From: Burkholderiaceae bacterium
Lineage (GTDB): Bacteria > Pseudomonadota > Gammaproteobacteria > Burkholderiales > Burkholderiaceae_C
Length of the DNA: 64,000 nt
Direction: 5' to 3'
Assembly: GCA_016790515.1 (NCBI GenBank)
Contig: JAEUOY010000064.1
Location: 101,166-165,165 of the forward strand
The translations under genes and the position numbers were made by a program. Of this stretch, positions 47,279 through 56,649 are shown piece by piece (position 1 is the stretch's first letter; every line of letters starts with the position of its first letter). Below the pieces are notes generated by a model, which saw only the letters and a program-made list of their open reading frames with translations, was not told where the DNA came from and made no database searches.

Positions 47279-48679
47279 ATGACGACCATCGCCTTGTCCA
47301 TCGTTCGCAGTCCCGAACCCGGACCGGTCGACCGGTTCCAGGCGCAGGGCCCCGAGGTGACGGTGGGCCGTGACCCCGACAAATGCGACTGGGTCCTGCC
47401 CGATCCGCGGCGCAACCTGTCGCGGACCCATTTCCGGCTGGAGCAGCTGGCCGGGGCCTGGCAGGTGCGCGACCTGTCGGCCAACGGCACCTTCCTCAAC
47501 GAGGAACCCGAACCCATCGGCCGCGAATGCCTGCGCATGCTGCGGCGTGGCGACCGCCTGCGTCTGGGTGACTACGAGATCGAGGTGATCCTGCTGCCGG
47601 AGGGCGCGCCTGCAGCCCATGGCACCTACCAGCCGCCCGACCGGCTCGACGGGATCCCGCGTGCAGGCAGTTTCGCCGGCGTGCGGCTCCCCGGCCTCGA
47701 CGATCCGTCGCCGCCCGGGGTGTTTGCGCCGATGGACGCACGAGCGCCGCGGCCGGATGCGTCGCCGTTCGGGGCCATGCCCGATCATTCCCCGGCGACC
47801 AGCGACGCGTTCAGGCCGCCGCCGGCAGTGGCGCCGGCCGGCGATGCGGCAGCAGCCCCCGACGACTGGTTTCGCTCGATGCTGATGCCGTCGGCCAGGC
47901 GGCCGGCGCCACCGCCGCCCGCCGCGGACCCGTCGACCTTCGAGCCCACCGCCCGCGCGCCGCTGGGACCCGCACCCGGCGCGGCGGTCGAGGCACCGGC
48001 GGCCTGGGGCCGGGCCCGGGTCGTGCCCGAAACGCCGCCGGGGCCGGTCGACGTGCCGCTCCAGGTTGTGCCTCCCGCGGCGCCGACGCAGCCGTTGCCG
48101 GGATCGACGCTGACCGCGCTGACGATGCTGATGGCGGCGGCAGGACTGGCGGCCGACAGCCTGCCGCGCGCCGCGCAGGATCCGGACAAGGTGCTGCGCC
48201 AGGCCGGCGCGTTGCTGCAGGCCTCGATCGCGGGATTGCGCGCGCTGCTGATCGCCCGCAGCCTGGTCAAGCGCGAGTTCCGCATCGAGCAGACCGTGCT
48301 GCGACCGAAGGAGAACAACCCGCTGAAGTTCGCGTCCTCCGATGAACAGGCGCTGGCCGCGCTGCTCGATCCGCGTGCCGAAGGCCTGCAGGCGGTCCAG
48401 CAGACGATCGGCGACCTGACCGAGCACGAAGTGGCCGTGATGTCGGCCACCCAGGCCGCGGCGCGGGCGATGCTGGAGGGCCTGTCGCCGGCGGCGCTCG
48501 AGGCCGAGGATCCCGGCGGCGGCATGCTGCCCGGCGCGACGGAAAAGCGGCTGTGGGCGGCCTACAAGCGCCGGCATGCGATGCTGCTCGCGCAATTGGA
48601 GGATGATTTCGACAGTGCTTTCGGCACCGCCTTTGCACGCGCCTATGAACAGGCGGTCAACTCGGGCGGCCAGCGCTGA
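47279..48679 (+). CDS. tagH: T6SS FHA-domain protein (TagH/Fha, ImpI)
   Basis: The 466-residue protein starts at the ATG at 47279; a GTG at 47225 would add 18 residues that do not fit the fold. Residues 1-100 form an FHA phosphothreonine-binding domain with GR (VTVGRDPDKC), SRTH (LSRTHFRL) and NGTFLN. A long Pro/Ala-rich linker spans about 110-280, and a C-terminal domain of about 190 residues (YKRRHAMLLAQLEDDFDSAFGTAFARAYEQA) is of the TagH type. It probably binds a phosphorylated T6SS protein and so links PpkA signalling to assembly. No tssJ gene lies between it and tssK, where one is often found. Confidence 0.93.
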   Translation: MTTIALSIVRSPEPGPVDRFQAQGPEVTVGRDPDKCDWVLPDPRRNLSRTHFRLEQLAGAWQVRDLSANGTFLNEEPEPIGRECLRMLRRGDRLRLGDYEIEVILLPEGAPAAHGTYQPPDRLDGIPRAGSFAGVRLPGLDDPSPPGVFAPMDARAPRPDASPFGAMPDHSPATSDAFRPPPAVAPAGDAAAAPDDWFRSMLMPSARRPAPPPPAADPSTFEPTARAPLGPAPGAAVEAPAAWGRARVVPETPPGPVDVPLQVVPPAAPTQPLPGSTLTALTMLMAAAGLAADSLPRAAQDPDKVLRQAGALLQASIAGLRALLIARSLVKREFRIEQTVLRPKENNPLKFASSDEQALAALLDPRAEGLQAVQQTIGDLTEHEVAVMSATQAAARAMLEGLSPAALEAEDPGGGMLPGATEKRLWAAYKRRHAMLLAQLEDDFDSAFGTAFARAYEQAVNSGGQR

Positions 48680-48777
48680 AGCCGGCGGCCGGGCCGGCCG
48701 GCAGGACGATCCGGCCGCCGGGTCCGTGCTTCGTCATTCCCGCCGGCCACACGGCGCCCACCGCAGCAAGGAACCGA

Positions 48778-50115
48778 ATGTTTTGGCATGACAAGGTGGT
48801 CTGGCAGGAGGGCATGTTCCTGCGCGCCCAGCACTTCCAACAGCAGGACCGCCACGCGGCGCGGCTGCTGCAGGCGCGCGCCGAGCCGCTGCGCCCCCAC
48901 CCCTGGGGCCTGACCGAACTGGCGATCGACCGCGACCTGCTCGCCGCCGGCCGCTTCGCGCTGTCCGCCGCGTCCGGTGTGCTGGAGGACGGCACGCCGT
49001 TCTCGATTCCCGGCGGCGCCGATGCGCCCGTTCCGCTCGAACTGCCCGAAGGCACGCGCAACGCCGTGGTCTACCTGGCGCTGGCGCTGCAGCAGGACGG
49101 CAACCATGAGGTCACCGCCGGGGAGGGCGGGCCCGACGACCTTCGTGCACGCTTCACGCTGCACACCTTCCAGGCCCACGACACGCACTCCGACAGCACG
49201 ATGCCGGCCGACGTCGCCATCGGACGCCTGCGCCTGCGCTTCCTGCTGGACGGCGGCGAGCTCGCCGGCTACACCCGCCTGGGGCTGGCACGCATCGTCG
49301 AGGTGCAGGCCGACCGCCGCGTGCAGCTCGACGAGCGCTACATCCCGCCCTGCCTGCGCGTCTCGGTCTCCAGCGTGCTGGGCAACCTGACGGCCGAACT
49401 GGTGGGCATGCTCGGTCAGCGCGCCGAGGTGCTGGCCGCGCGGCTGGGCCAGCCCGGCGCCCGCGGCGTCGCCGACGTCTCGGACTTCCTGCTGCTGCAG
49501 GCCGTGAACCGCTGGCAGCCCTTGTTGGCGCATTGGGCCGACTCGGGCAACGTGCATCCCGAATCGCTGTTCGCCACCCTGGTGCAGGTGGCCGGTGAAC
49601 TGGCGACCTTCACCGCGCCGGACAAGCGGGCCTCCAGCTACCCTGCCTACCGCCACGACGACCTGCAGCGCAGCTTCGCGCCGGTCGTCGCCGACCTGCG
49701 CCGCTCGCTGTCCACCGTGCTCGAGACCAATGCGGTGGCGATCCCGATCCAGGAGCCGCGCTACGGCTTCCGGGTTGCCGCGCTGACCGACCGCAACCTG
49801 CTGCGCTGCCGCTTCGTGCTTGCCGTGGCGGCCGACATCCCGGGCGAACAGCTGCGGCGGCTGTTCCCGCAGCGGGTGAAGATCGGCGCCGTCGAGCAGA
49901 TCAAGCAGCTGGTGAACGTCGCGCTCGAAGGCATCGCGATCATGGCCCTGCCGGTCGCGCCGAGGCAGATCCCGTTCCGTTCCGGGGCCGCGTACTTCGA
50001 GCTCGACCGCGGCAGCCCGCATTGGCAGAACATGAAGACCTCGGGCGGCTTCGGCATCCATGTATCGGACGAGTTCCCGAACCTCATGCTCGAACTCTGG
50101 GCCATCCGCGAATGA
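48778..50115 (+). CDS. tssK: T6SS baseplate-membrane connector TssK (ImpJ)
   Basis: This 445-residue TssK starts with the invariant WHDKVVWQEGMFLRAQHFQQQDR block, has the middle helical bundle (FLLLQAVNRWQPLLAH, HPESLFATLVQVAGELATF) and a C-terminal domain ending GFGIHVSDEFPNLMLELWAIRE. Its trimers anchor the baseplate to TssL and TssM at the inner membrane. It overlaps tssL by 4 bases (ATGA). Confidence 0.97.
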   Translation: MFWHDKVVWQEGMFLRAQHFQQQDRHAARLLQARAEPLRPHPWGLTELAIDRDLLAAGRFALSAASGVLEDGTPFSIPGGADAPVPLELPEGTRNAVVYLALALQQDGNHEVTAGEGGPDDLRARFTLHTFQAHDTHSDSTMPADVAIGRLRLRFLLDGGELAGYTRLGLARIVEVQADRRVQLDERYIPPCLRVSVSSVLGNLTAELVGMLGQRAEVLAARLGQPGARGVADVSDFLLLQAVNRWQPLLAHWADSGNVHPESLFATLVQVAGELATFTAPDKRASSYPAYRHDDLQRSFAPVVADLRRSLSTVLETNAVAIPIQEPRYGFRVAALTDRNLLRCRFVLAVAADIPGEQLRRLFPQRVKIGAVEQIKQLVNVALEGIAIMALPVAPRQIPFRSGAAYFELDRGSPHWQNMKTSGGFGIHVSDEFPNLMLELWAIRE

Positions 50116-51485
50116 ACGACAACCCGTTCAGTGAACCCGAGGACAACGAACGAACGGTGCTGCGGCTGCCCGGCGGCGCCCCGGCCGGGGCGGCTCCTGC
50201 CCGTGCACCCTCGACCGCTGCGGCGCCGTCGGTCGACGTCGCGGCCGCCGCCGCGGCGCCGCGACTGGCCGGCGAGGCCGAGGCCCTGCCCAAGGTGGGC
50301 CGCAGCCCGATGGCCGGCGCCGCGGCGCCGCTGCTCGATCTGCTGGCACGCATCGGCGCCCGGAACGGCCCGGTGGGCAACGCCGAAGTGCTGCGCGACC
50401 GCGCGATGCAGGCGCTGGACGCCTTCGAGGCCGAGTGCCGCGCCGCCAATGTCCCGGCCGACCAGTTGCGCGCCGCGCACTACGCGCTGTGTGCGGCACT
50501 GGACGACACCGCATTGGCCACGCCCTGGGGCCAGGCCAGCAGCTGGTCGCAGCGCTCGCTGAGCTCCACCTACCACCAGGACCTGCGCAGCGGCGAGCGC
50601 TTCTTCGACATGCTCGCCGGCCTGCAGAAGGATCCCGGCCGCTACCTGAGCGCGCTGGAGGTCTGCTACCTGTGCCTGTCGCTCGGGTTCCGCGGCCGCT
50701 ACCGGCTCGACCCCCGCGGCACGGCCGAGATCGAGCGCATTCGCGACGGCCTCTACCAGCTGCTGTCGCGCGCCAACGGCCCCTGGGAGCGCGAGCTTTC
50801 GCCGCAGTGGCGCGGTGTCGATGCGCCGCACCGCGGCCCGGGCCGCCAGGTGCCGGCGTGGGTGATGCTCGTCGTCGCGGTGTCGGTGCTGGCGCTCGCC
50901 TATGCCGCCGTCCTCGGCCTCGCCAGTTCGCGCGGCGACGCGCTGCAGGCCCGCCTCGGCCAGCTGCCGCCCGCCCAGGCGCCGGCGATCGAGCGCAGCG
51001 TCGCGCCGGTGGCACCTGCCGCCGTGCCGCTGGCCGCGAACGATGTCGTCGAGCGCTTTCGCAAGTTCCTTGCCGCCGAGATCGCCGCCGGTCAGGTGGT
51101 GGTCCAGGGTGACGCCCAGCGGCTGATGGTCCGCGTGATGTCGCGCGGCATGTTCGAGTCGGGCAGCGCCGAGATCCAGCGGCCCTTCGTCGACCTGCTC
51201 GGGCGCATCGGCCAGGGCCTGCGCGCCGAGCCCGGGCGGGTGCAGGTGCTGGGCCACTCCGACAACCAGCCGATCCGCACGGTGCAGTTTCCGTCCAACT
51301 TCGAACTCTCGGCGGCGCGTGCCGAGGCCGCCCGGCGCGTGCTGGCCGGCGCCGCCGGGCAGAGCGAGCGTTTCAGCGCCGTCGGTCGGGCCGACACCGA
51401 ACCGCTGGCGCCGAACAACACGCTGCCGGGGCGCGAGGCCAACCGCCGCATCGAGATCGTGCTGTCGCGCGGGGAAGCCCGATGA
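50112..51485 (+). CDS. tssL: T6SS inner-membrane protein TssL with OmpA-like domain (DotU/ImpK)
   Basis: The 457-residue protein has a disordered N-terminus (1-70) with Thr15 in ERTVLRLPGG. A cytoplasmic DotU domain follows (about 75-235; ALCAALDDTALATPWGQ and SLGFRGRYRL), then one membrane helix (about 247-270) and a periplasmic OmpA-like peptidoglycan-binding domain (VLGHSDNQPI, SAARAEAARRVL, NRRIEIVLSR). This extended form can attach the complex to the cell wall. Thr15 matches the site that PpkA phosphorylates in Agrobacterium TssL (Thr14). It overlaps tssK and tssM by 4 bases each. Confidence 0.95.
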   Translation: MNDNPFSEPEDNERTVLRLPGGAPAGAAPARAPSTAAAPSVDVAAAAAAPRLAGEAEALPKVGRSPMAGAAAPLLDLLARIGARNGPVGNAEVLRDRAMQALDAFEAECRAANVPADQLRAAHYALCAALDDTALATPWGQASSWSQRSLSSTYHQDLRSGERFFDMLAGLQKDPGRYLSALEVCYLCLSLGFRGRYRLDPRGTAEIERIRDGLYQLLSRANGPWERELSPQWRGVDAPHRGPGRQVPAWVMLVVAVSVLALAYAAVLGLASSRGDALQARLGQLPPAQAPAIERSVAPVAPAAVPLAANDVVERFRKFLAAEIAAGQVVVQGDAQRLMVRVMSRGMFESGSAEIQRPFVDLLGRIGQGLRAEPGRVQVLGHSDNQPIRTVQFPSNFELSAARAEAARRVLAGAAGQSERFSAVGRADTEPLAPNNTLPGREANRRIEIVLSRGEAR

Positions 51486-54400
51486 AGGCGCTCCTCGCGG
51501 CCGTGCGCACCGTGCCCGGCATCGCCGGCCTGATCGCTGCGCTGCTGCTCGCCGCGGTGGTCTGGTTCTTCGCGCCGGCGCTCGTCGGCGTCGGCGCCTG
51601 GTGGGCCCTGCTGCCGTTGGCCGCGCTGCCGGTGCTGGTCTGGGCCGGCGCCGTCGTCTGGATGGCCCGCCGCGCGCAAAGCCGCGATGCCGCGCTGGTG
51701 GCCGGCGCGACGCAGGTCGACGAGCGCGCCGCCAAGGCGCAGGCCGCCGCCGAAGCGACCCAGGACGAGGAAGCTGCCGTCGCCGCACGATTGGCCGATG
51801 CCTTGCGCACGCTGAAGGCGGCCGGCGGCGACGGGCCCGGCAGGGGCGGCTACCTCTACGAGCGCCCGTGGTACGTGCTGATCGGCCCGCCCGGCTCGGG
51901 CAAGACGACCGCGATCCGCAACTCGGGCCTGAACTTCCCGCTCGCCGAGGGCCGGGTCTCGGGCGTCGGCGGCACCCGCCACTGCGACTGGTGGATTGCC
52001 GAGCAGGCGGTGCTGATCGACACCGCCGGCCGCTACACCACGCAGGACAGCGACGCGCGGATCGACAAGGCCGGCTGGGAGCGCTTCCTCGACCTGCTCA
52101 GGCGCGAGCGCCCGCGACAGCCGCTGAACGGCATCGTCGTGGCCTTCGGCGTCGACCTGCTGTGCCAGCTCGACGCCGCGGGCCGCGAGCAGCATGCGAG
52201 CGCGGTGCGCCAGCGGGTGCGCGAACTCGAACAGCGCCTGGGCCAGCGCCTGCCGGTGTACCTGCTGGTGAGCAAGGCCGACCTGGTGGCCGGCTTCACC
52301 GAATTCTTCGACGACCTCGTCGCCGAGACGCGGCGTCAGGTGTGGGGCGTGACCTTCGCGCCGGAGTACAGCCCCGAGGGCGCGGCAGCAGGGCTCCGTG
52401 CCCAGTTCAACGCCCTGGCGCGCCGCCTGCAGGACCGCCTGCTCGAACGCCTGCAGGCCGAACGCGGTGCCGAGCAGCGGGCCGCGATCGCCGGATTCCC
52501 CGGCCAGTTCGCCTCGCTGGAAGAGCCGATCGCCGCCTTCGTGCAGGCCGCGTTCGGCGGCTCCAGGCTCGATCCCGCGCCCTACCTGCGCGGCGTCTAC
52601 TTCACCTCGGGAACGCAGGAAGGCACGCCGATCGACCGCCTCACCGGGGCCTTGTCGCGCGTCTTCGGCCTGGAGGCCCGACGCCCCGCCACGCAGTCGG
52701 CGCAGAAGGGCCGCAGCTACTTCCTCGGACGGCTGCTGCTGGACCTGGTGTTCAACGAAGCGCGGCTCGCGGTGCGTGACCGCGGCAGCGAACAGCGCCG
52801 CCGGCTGGTGTCGGTCGGCGTGGCCGCCGCGTCGGCCCTCATGCTGCTGGGCGGCGTCGCCTGGGGCTGGCATGCCGTGAGCCGCGAGAGCGACCGTGCC
52901 GGTCGCTTGTCCGCCGCCGCCGAGGCCGCCGAGCAGGCCGCGCAGCAGCTGGCCAAGGCGCAGCCGCTGGAGCGCGTCCGGCCTGTCGATGACCCGGCTG
53001 CCGTCCTGCCCTACCTCGATCGCGCGCGGCTGCTGGCCGAGGCGGCGCGCGGCAGCGGCGGTGCCCTGGGCATCAGCCAGGAGGCCAAGCTGGTCGGCGC
53101 CTCCGGCGTGGCCTACCAGCACGCGATCGAGCGGGTCTGGCTGCCGCGGCTGCTGGCCCGGCTGGAGGGCCAGATCCGGGGCCGGATGCAGCAACCCGCC
53201 TACCTGTACCTGGCCACCCGCATCTACCTGATGCTCGGCCGCCAGGGGCCGATGGACGCTGCGCTGATCCAGGAGTGGATGAGTGCCGATTGGGAGCAGG
53301 CCTACCCCGGCGCGGTGAACGCCGCCGCGCGCGAGCGGATGGCCCAGCATCTGCAATCGCTGCTCGGAGGCGACTTTGCCCGCTACGACGTCGACGGCGC
53401 GCTCGTCGACAGCGCCCGGCGCGTGTTCTCGCGCCTGCCGATGGACGAGCGCATCTATGCGCGGCTGCGTTCCACCGCCACCGACGCCGCGCCGTGGAAG
53501 CCGGCCGATTCGCTGGGCCCGTCGGGCCAGCGCCTGTTCGCGCTGCACGACGGCCGGCCGCTGACCCAGGCGCAGGTGCCGGGGCTGTTCACGGTGGCGG
53601 GGCTGCACCGCAGCTTCCTGCCGCAGCTGCCCCGCGCCATCAAGGACGCTGCGGCCGAGAGCTGGGTGCTGGGCCCCGCGGCGGCTGCGCTGGTGGCCGA
53701 TCCGGTGCAGCTCGAGTCGGCGGTGATGCGCCGCTATGCCCAGGACTATGTCGCCGAGTGGCAGAAGATGCTCGACAACCTGGGCCTGGTGCCGCTGACC
53801 ACGCCGGTGCAGGCCGCCGATGCCCTGAACCTGCTGGGCGCGCCGAACTCGCCGCTGCGCGACCTGCTGCGCGACATCGCGCGTCAGCTCACGCCGGGCA
53901 CGCCGCCGGCTGCCGCGGCCGCTGCCGCGGCAGCCGGCGCGGTGGCCTCCGCGGCTGCAGCGGCGGTGCCCGCGGCTGCGGCTTCGGCAGCGGGCAGCCG
54001 CGTCGCCGAAGTGATCGGCCCGAGGCCGGCGTCGAATCCGGCGGCGGTGGTCGCCGAGGTCGTCGACGCCAGGTTCCGCGCCTTGCGCGAAGCCTCGGGC
54101 CCGGCGCTGGACCCGGTGATCGCCGCCCTGAACGAGCTGTATGCACAGGTGTCGCGAGTGGCCAATGCAGCGCCCGGCAGCGCCCCGCCGCCCGCGGCCG
54201 CGGGCCTCGACCCCGGGCAGCGGCTGGCCGCCGAGGCGCAGCGCGCGCCGGAACCCCTGGCGCGCTGGCTGAAGTCGCTGAACCAGTCGTCGACCAGCGT
54301 GCGCCTGGGCGGTGCCGTCAGCACGCTGGCGGCCGCCGCGGGGCAGCAGCTCAAGCCCTTCTGCCAGAACCTGGAGGCGCGGTTCCCGTTCAACCGCGCG

Positions 54401-55024
54401 TCCACGGCGCCGGACATGCCGATCGGTGACTTCGCACGCCTGTTCGGCCCCGGCGGTGCGCTGGATCAGTACTTCAACCAGAACCTGCGCGAGTTGGTCG
54501 ACACCAGCCAGCGCGTCTGGCGCCCGGTGTCGGTGGCCGGCGCGCCGGCGCCGGTCTCGGCCGCCGACGTGGCGCAGTTCCAGCGCGCGGCGGTCATCCG
54601 CAACGCCTTTTTCCCGGTGGCCCAGCCCGGCGCGGCGCCGGGCGGCGCGCTGCGTTTCGACCTCGTTCCGATCGGCGGCACCGGCGCGGTGCTGACGGTG
54701 GACAGCGGGCCGCCCGTCGTGCTGCCGACCGGCAATGCGCTGCCCGGCCGGCCGGTCGTGCTGCAATGGCCCGCGCCGGGGCGCATCTCGCTGGCCTTCG
54801 ACGGCGAGCCGGCGGCGATGGCGCTGGTCAACGACGGCCCCTGGGCGGCACTGCGCTTCGTGATGCGCGGCCGGCTGCAGCCCACCAACGTGCCCGACCA
54901 CCTGCGTCTGACGCTGCAGTTCGGCGCCAAGGTCGCCGAGTTCGAACTGCACACGAACTCGATCGTCCACCCGTTTCTGCTGCCGGAACTGGCCGAGTTC
55001 CGCTGCCCCCGCCTCGGGCCGTAG
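51482..55024 (+). CDS. tssM: T6SS inner-membrane protein TssM (IcmF/ImpL)
   Basis: This is a full-length 1180-residue TssM. Two N-terminal membrane helices (about 13-60) are followed by a cytoplasmic NTPase domain with Walker A GPPGSGKT (135-142) and switch-like LIDTAGRYTTQD. A third helix lies near residues 443-465, and a long periplasmic region follows with an Ala-rich low-complexity stretch near residues 805-840. The C-terminal domain (about 1050-1180) would contact an outer-membrane lipoprotein in systems that have TssJ. The intact Walker A suggests nucleotide binding. The start overlaps tssL by 4 bases and the stop is 10 bases before tagF-pppA. Confidence 0.96.
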   Translation: MKALLAAVRTVPGIAGLIAALLLAAVVWFFAPALVGVGAWWALLPLAALPVLVWAGAVVWMARRAQSRDAALVAGATQVDERAAKAQAAAEATQDEEAAVAARLADALRTLKAAGGDGPGRGGYLYERPWYVLIGPPGSGKTTAIRNSGLNFPLAEGRVSGVGGTRHCDWWIAEQAVLIDTAGRYTTQDSDARIDKAGWERFLDLLRRERPRQPLNGIVVAFGVDLLCQLDAAGREQHASAVRQRVRELEQRLGQRLPVYLLVSKADLVAGFTEFFDDLVAETRRQVWGVTFAPEYSPEGAAAGLRAQFNALARRLQDRLLERLQAERGAEQRAAIAGFPGQFASLEEPIAAFVQAAFGGSRLDPAPYLRGVYFTSGTQEGTPIDRLTGALSRVFGLEARRPATQSAQKGRSYFLGRLLLDLVFNEARLAVRDRGSEQRRRLVSVGVAAASALMLLGGVAWGWHAVSRESDRAGRLSAAAEAAEQAAQQLAKAQPLERVRPVDDPAAVLPYLDRARLLAEAARGSGGALGISQEAKLVGASGVAYQHAIERVWLPRLLARLEGQIRGRMQQPAYLYLATRIYLMLGRQGPMDAALIQEWMSADWEQAYPGAVNAAARERMAQHLQSLLGGDFARYDVDGALVDSARRVFSRLPMDERIYARLRSTATDAAPWKPADSLGPSGQRLFALHDGRPLTQAQVPGLFTVAGLHRSFLPQLPRAIKDAAAESWVLGPAAAALVADPVQLESAVMRRYAQDYVAEWQKMLDNLGLVPLTTPVQAADALNLLGAPNSPLRDLLRDIARQLTPGTPPAAAAAAAAAGAVASAAAAAVPAAAASAAGSRVAEVIGPRPASNPAAVVAEVVDARFRALREASGPALDPVIAALNELYAQVSRVANAAPGSAPPPAAAGLDPGQRLAAEAQRAPEPLARWLKSLNQSSTSVRLGGAVSTLAAAAGQQLKPFCQNLEARFPFNRASTAPDMPIGDFARLFGPGGALDQYFNQNLRELVDTSQRVWRPVSVAGAPAPVSAADVAQFQRAAVIRNAFFPVAQPGAAPGGALRFDLVPIGGTGAVLTVDSGPPVVLPTGNALPGRPVVLQWPAPGRISLAFDGEPAAMALVNDGPWAALRFVMRGRLQPTNVPDHLRLTLQFGAKVAEFELHTNSIVHPFLLPELAEFRCPRLGP

Positions 55025-55034
55025 CCCACCCGCC

Positions 55035-56270
55035 ATGACCGGCGTCTACGGCAAGCTCCCCGGCTACGGCGACTTCGTGCGGCGCGGCCTGCCACAGAGC
55101 TTCCTCGGCCCCTGGGACGCCTGGTTGCAGGCGGGCGTCGGGGCCGCGCTGGCCGCGCTGGGCGACGCCTTCGCTGCGAGCTGGGCGGCCGCCCCGAGCT
55201 GGCGCTTCCACCTGCCGGCCGGGGCCTGCGGATCGTCCGAGGTCGTCGGGGTGCTGCTGCCCAGCGCCGACGCCGTCGGCCGCGAGTTTCCGCTCACCTT
55301 GGCGGCCTTGCTGCCCGAGGAGGGTGGCCGTCCGGCCGAGCATTGGTTCGACACGCTCGAGCGTGCCGGCCGCGCCGCGCGCGACCAGCGCCACTCGGTG
55401 GACGAACTCGTCGCCCGCCTGCCCGAAGCGAGCGCCGACGTGATCACCATCGTGCCGGGGGCGTTCTCGGCGATGGGCTGGTGGACCACCGACGGCCGCC
55501 AATGGCCGCTCGCCACGCTGCCCACGCCGCGCCAGTTCGTCGACCTGTTGCGCGGGCAGGTGGGCGCTGCTGCGCTGACGGTGCAGGCCGTCACCCACCG
55601 CGGCACCGTGCGCAGCAAGAACGAAGATGCCTACGTCGATCGCAGCGACATCGGGCTGTGGGCGGTGGCCGATGGTGCCGGCGGTCATGGCGCCGGCGAC
55701 GTGGCTTCGGCTGCGGTGGCCGAGGCGCTCGAGGCCTTGCCGGCGGGGCTGTCTGCCGCCGATGTGCTGGCGCAGGTGCGGCTGCGCCTGGCCGCGGTGC
55801 ACGAGGACCTGCGGCAGCGCGCGGCGGCGAGCACGCAGGGCCTGATCCCGGCGACGACGGTGGTCGTGCTGCTGGTGCGCGACGATCACTTTGCCTGCCT
55901 GTGGGCCGGCGATTCGAGGGCCTATCTGCTGCGCGACGGCGCACTGTGCCAGCTCACCGAGGACCACAGCCTGCTGCAGGAACTGGTGAAGGCCTCGCTG
56001 GTGAAGCCGGAGGACGCCGAGCACCATCCGCAGGCCAACGTCATCACCCGCGCGGTGGGCGGCCACGACGACCTGGCGCTGGACAAGGTGGCCGGCCGGC
56101 TGCTGCCCGGCGACCGCATCCTGCTGTGCAGCGACGGCCTGTTCAAGGCGATTCCGGAATCCGCCATCGCCCAGGTGCTGGCGGCCGGCGGCGGCGCCAG
56201 CGAGCTGCTGCAGCAAAGCCTGCAGGCCGGCGCGCGCGACAACGTGACCGCGCTGGTCGTCAGCGTCTGA
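55035..56270 (+). CDS. TagF-PppA fusion: T6SS repressor domain plus PP2C phosphatase (ImpM)
   Basis: This 411-residue protein has a TagF domain in residues 1-165 (GVYGKLPGYGDFVRRGLP, WFDTLERAGRAARDQR). A PP2C-type Ser/Thr phosphatase follows in residues 175-411 with metal-site Asp residues in VRSKNEDAYV, VADGAGGHGAGD, AGDSRAYLLRDG, CSDGLFK and DNVTALVV. The phosphatase would reverse PpkA phosphorylation, while TagF blocks firing, so both brakes are on one chain. Such fusions occur in Agrobacterium-like systems. It follows tssM by 10 bases; a ~1-kb stretch of unusual sequence separates it from ppkA. Confidence 0.94.
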   Translation: MTGVYGKLPGYGDFVRRGLPQSFLGPWDAWLQAGVGAALAALGDAFAASWAAAPSWRFHLPAGACGSSEVVGVLLPSADAVGREFPLTLAALLPEEGGRPAEHWFDTLERAGRAARDQRHSVDELVARLPEASADVITIVPGAFSAMGWWTTDGRQWPLATLPTPRQFVDLLRGQVGAAALTVQAVTHRGTVRSKNEDAYVDRSDIGLWAVADGAGGHGAGDVASAAVAEALEALPAGLSAADVLAQVRLRLAAVHEDLRQRAAASTQGLIPATTVVVLLVRDDHFACLWAGDSRAYLLRDGALCQLTEDHSLLQELVKASLVKPEDAEHHPQANVITRAVGGHDDLALDKVAGRLLPGDRILLCSDGLFKAIPESAIAQVLAAGGGASELLQQSLQAGARDNVTALVVSV

Positions 56271-56649
56271 GCCGCCGGGTCTTCCGCCCTGGCGTCAGAT
56301 GTCCATGTGGACAAGGGCAGGGGCAGCAGCCGTGCTTGGCGACCCGCGAGGCGCCCTTGGGCCGGAGTCCTGGACCTGCGGCACGCCTGCAGTCTGCGCT
56401 TCACAGCTTCCATCGCCATGCCCTTGCCCTGCTGCCTCGCTGCGAGACCGGAAACCAGCTGCTAGACGCAGCACGCGGTGCGAGAGACTTGTCGCGACCC
56501 TGCCTGTTTGCTCTTCTGGGCACCGCTGCCGAGGGGCACTGGATGAAGCTGCTGCGCGCAGGCGATCCGGCACTTCTCGCGGGGGGCTGACGCGCTGCGC
56601 CGGAAGGGCGCGTGCCACACATTGACCTGTCTTCAGCGAGGAATTGGCA
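56271..56649. other. Non-coding-looking spacer with possible gene remnant
   Basis: This 379-base stretch lies between tagF-pppA and the small unknown gene. Reading frames exist on both strands (about 56295-56625), but their translations are Cys/Arg/Ser-rich without a ribosome site, so I do not call them. A better-looking fragment lies in 56387-56590 (separate entry). Base usage is less GC-skewed at third positions than in the flanking secretion genes. Confidence 0.5.
56387..56590 (+). pseudogene. Possible remnant of a small coding sequence
   Basis: The frame ending with the TGA at 56588-56590 reads about 67 residues with protein-like composition, including LDAARGARDLSRPC and LFALLGTAAEGHWMKLL. 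It has no start codon with a ribosome site; the frame simply continues upstream as a shadow of tagF-pppA. Codons such as CTT, GCA and CTA are more frequent than in the neighbours. It could be the tail of a decayed gene or chance. Family unknown. Confidence 0.22.

Noticed and set aside
56295-56625. Overlapping ~107-residue frames on both strands after tagF-pppA
   Set aside because: Neither has a ribosome site and both translate to Cys/Arg/Ser/Pro-rich sequence without structure.
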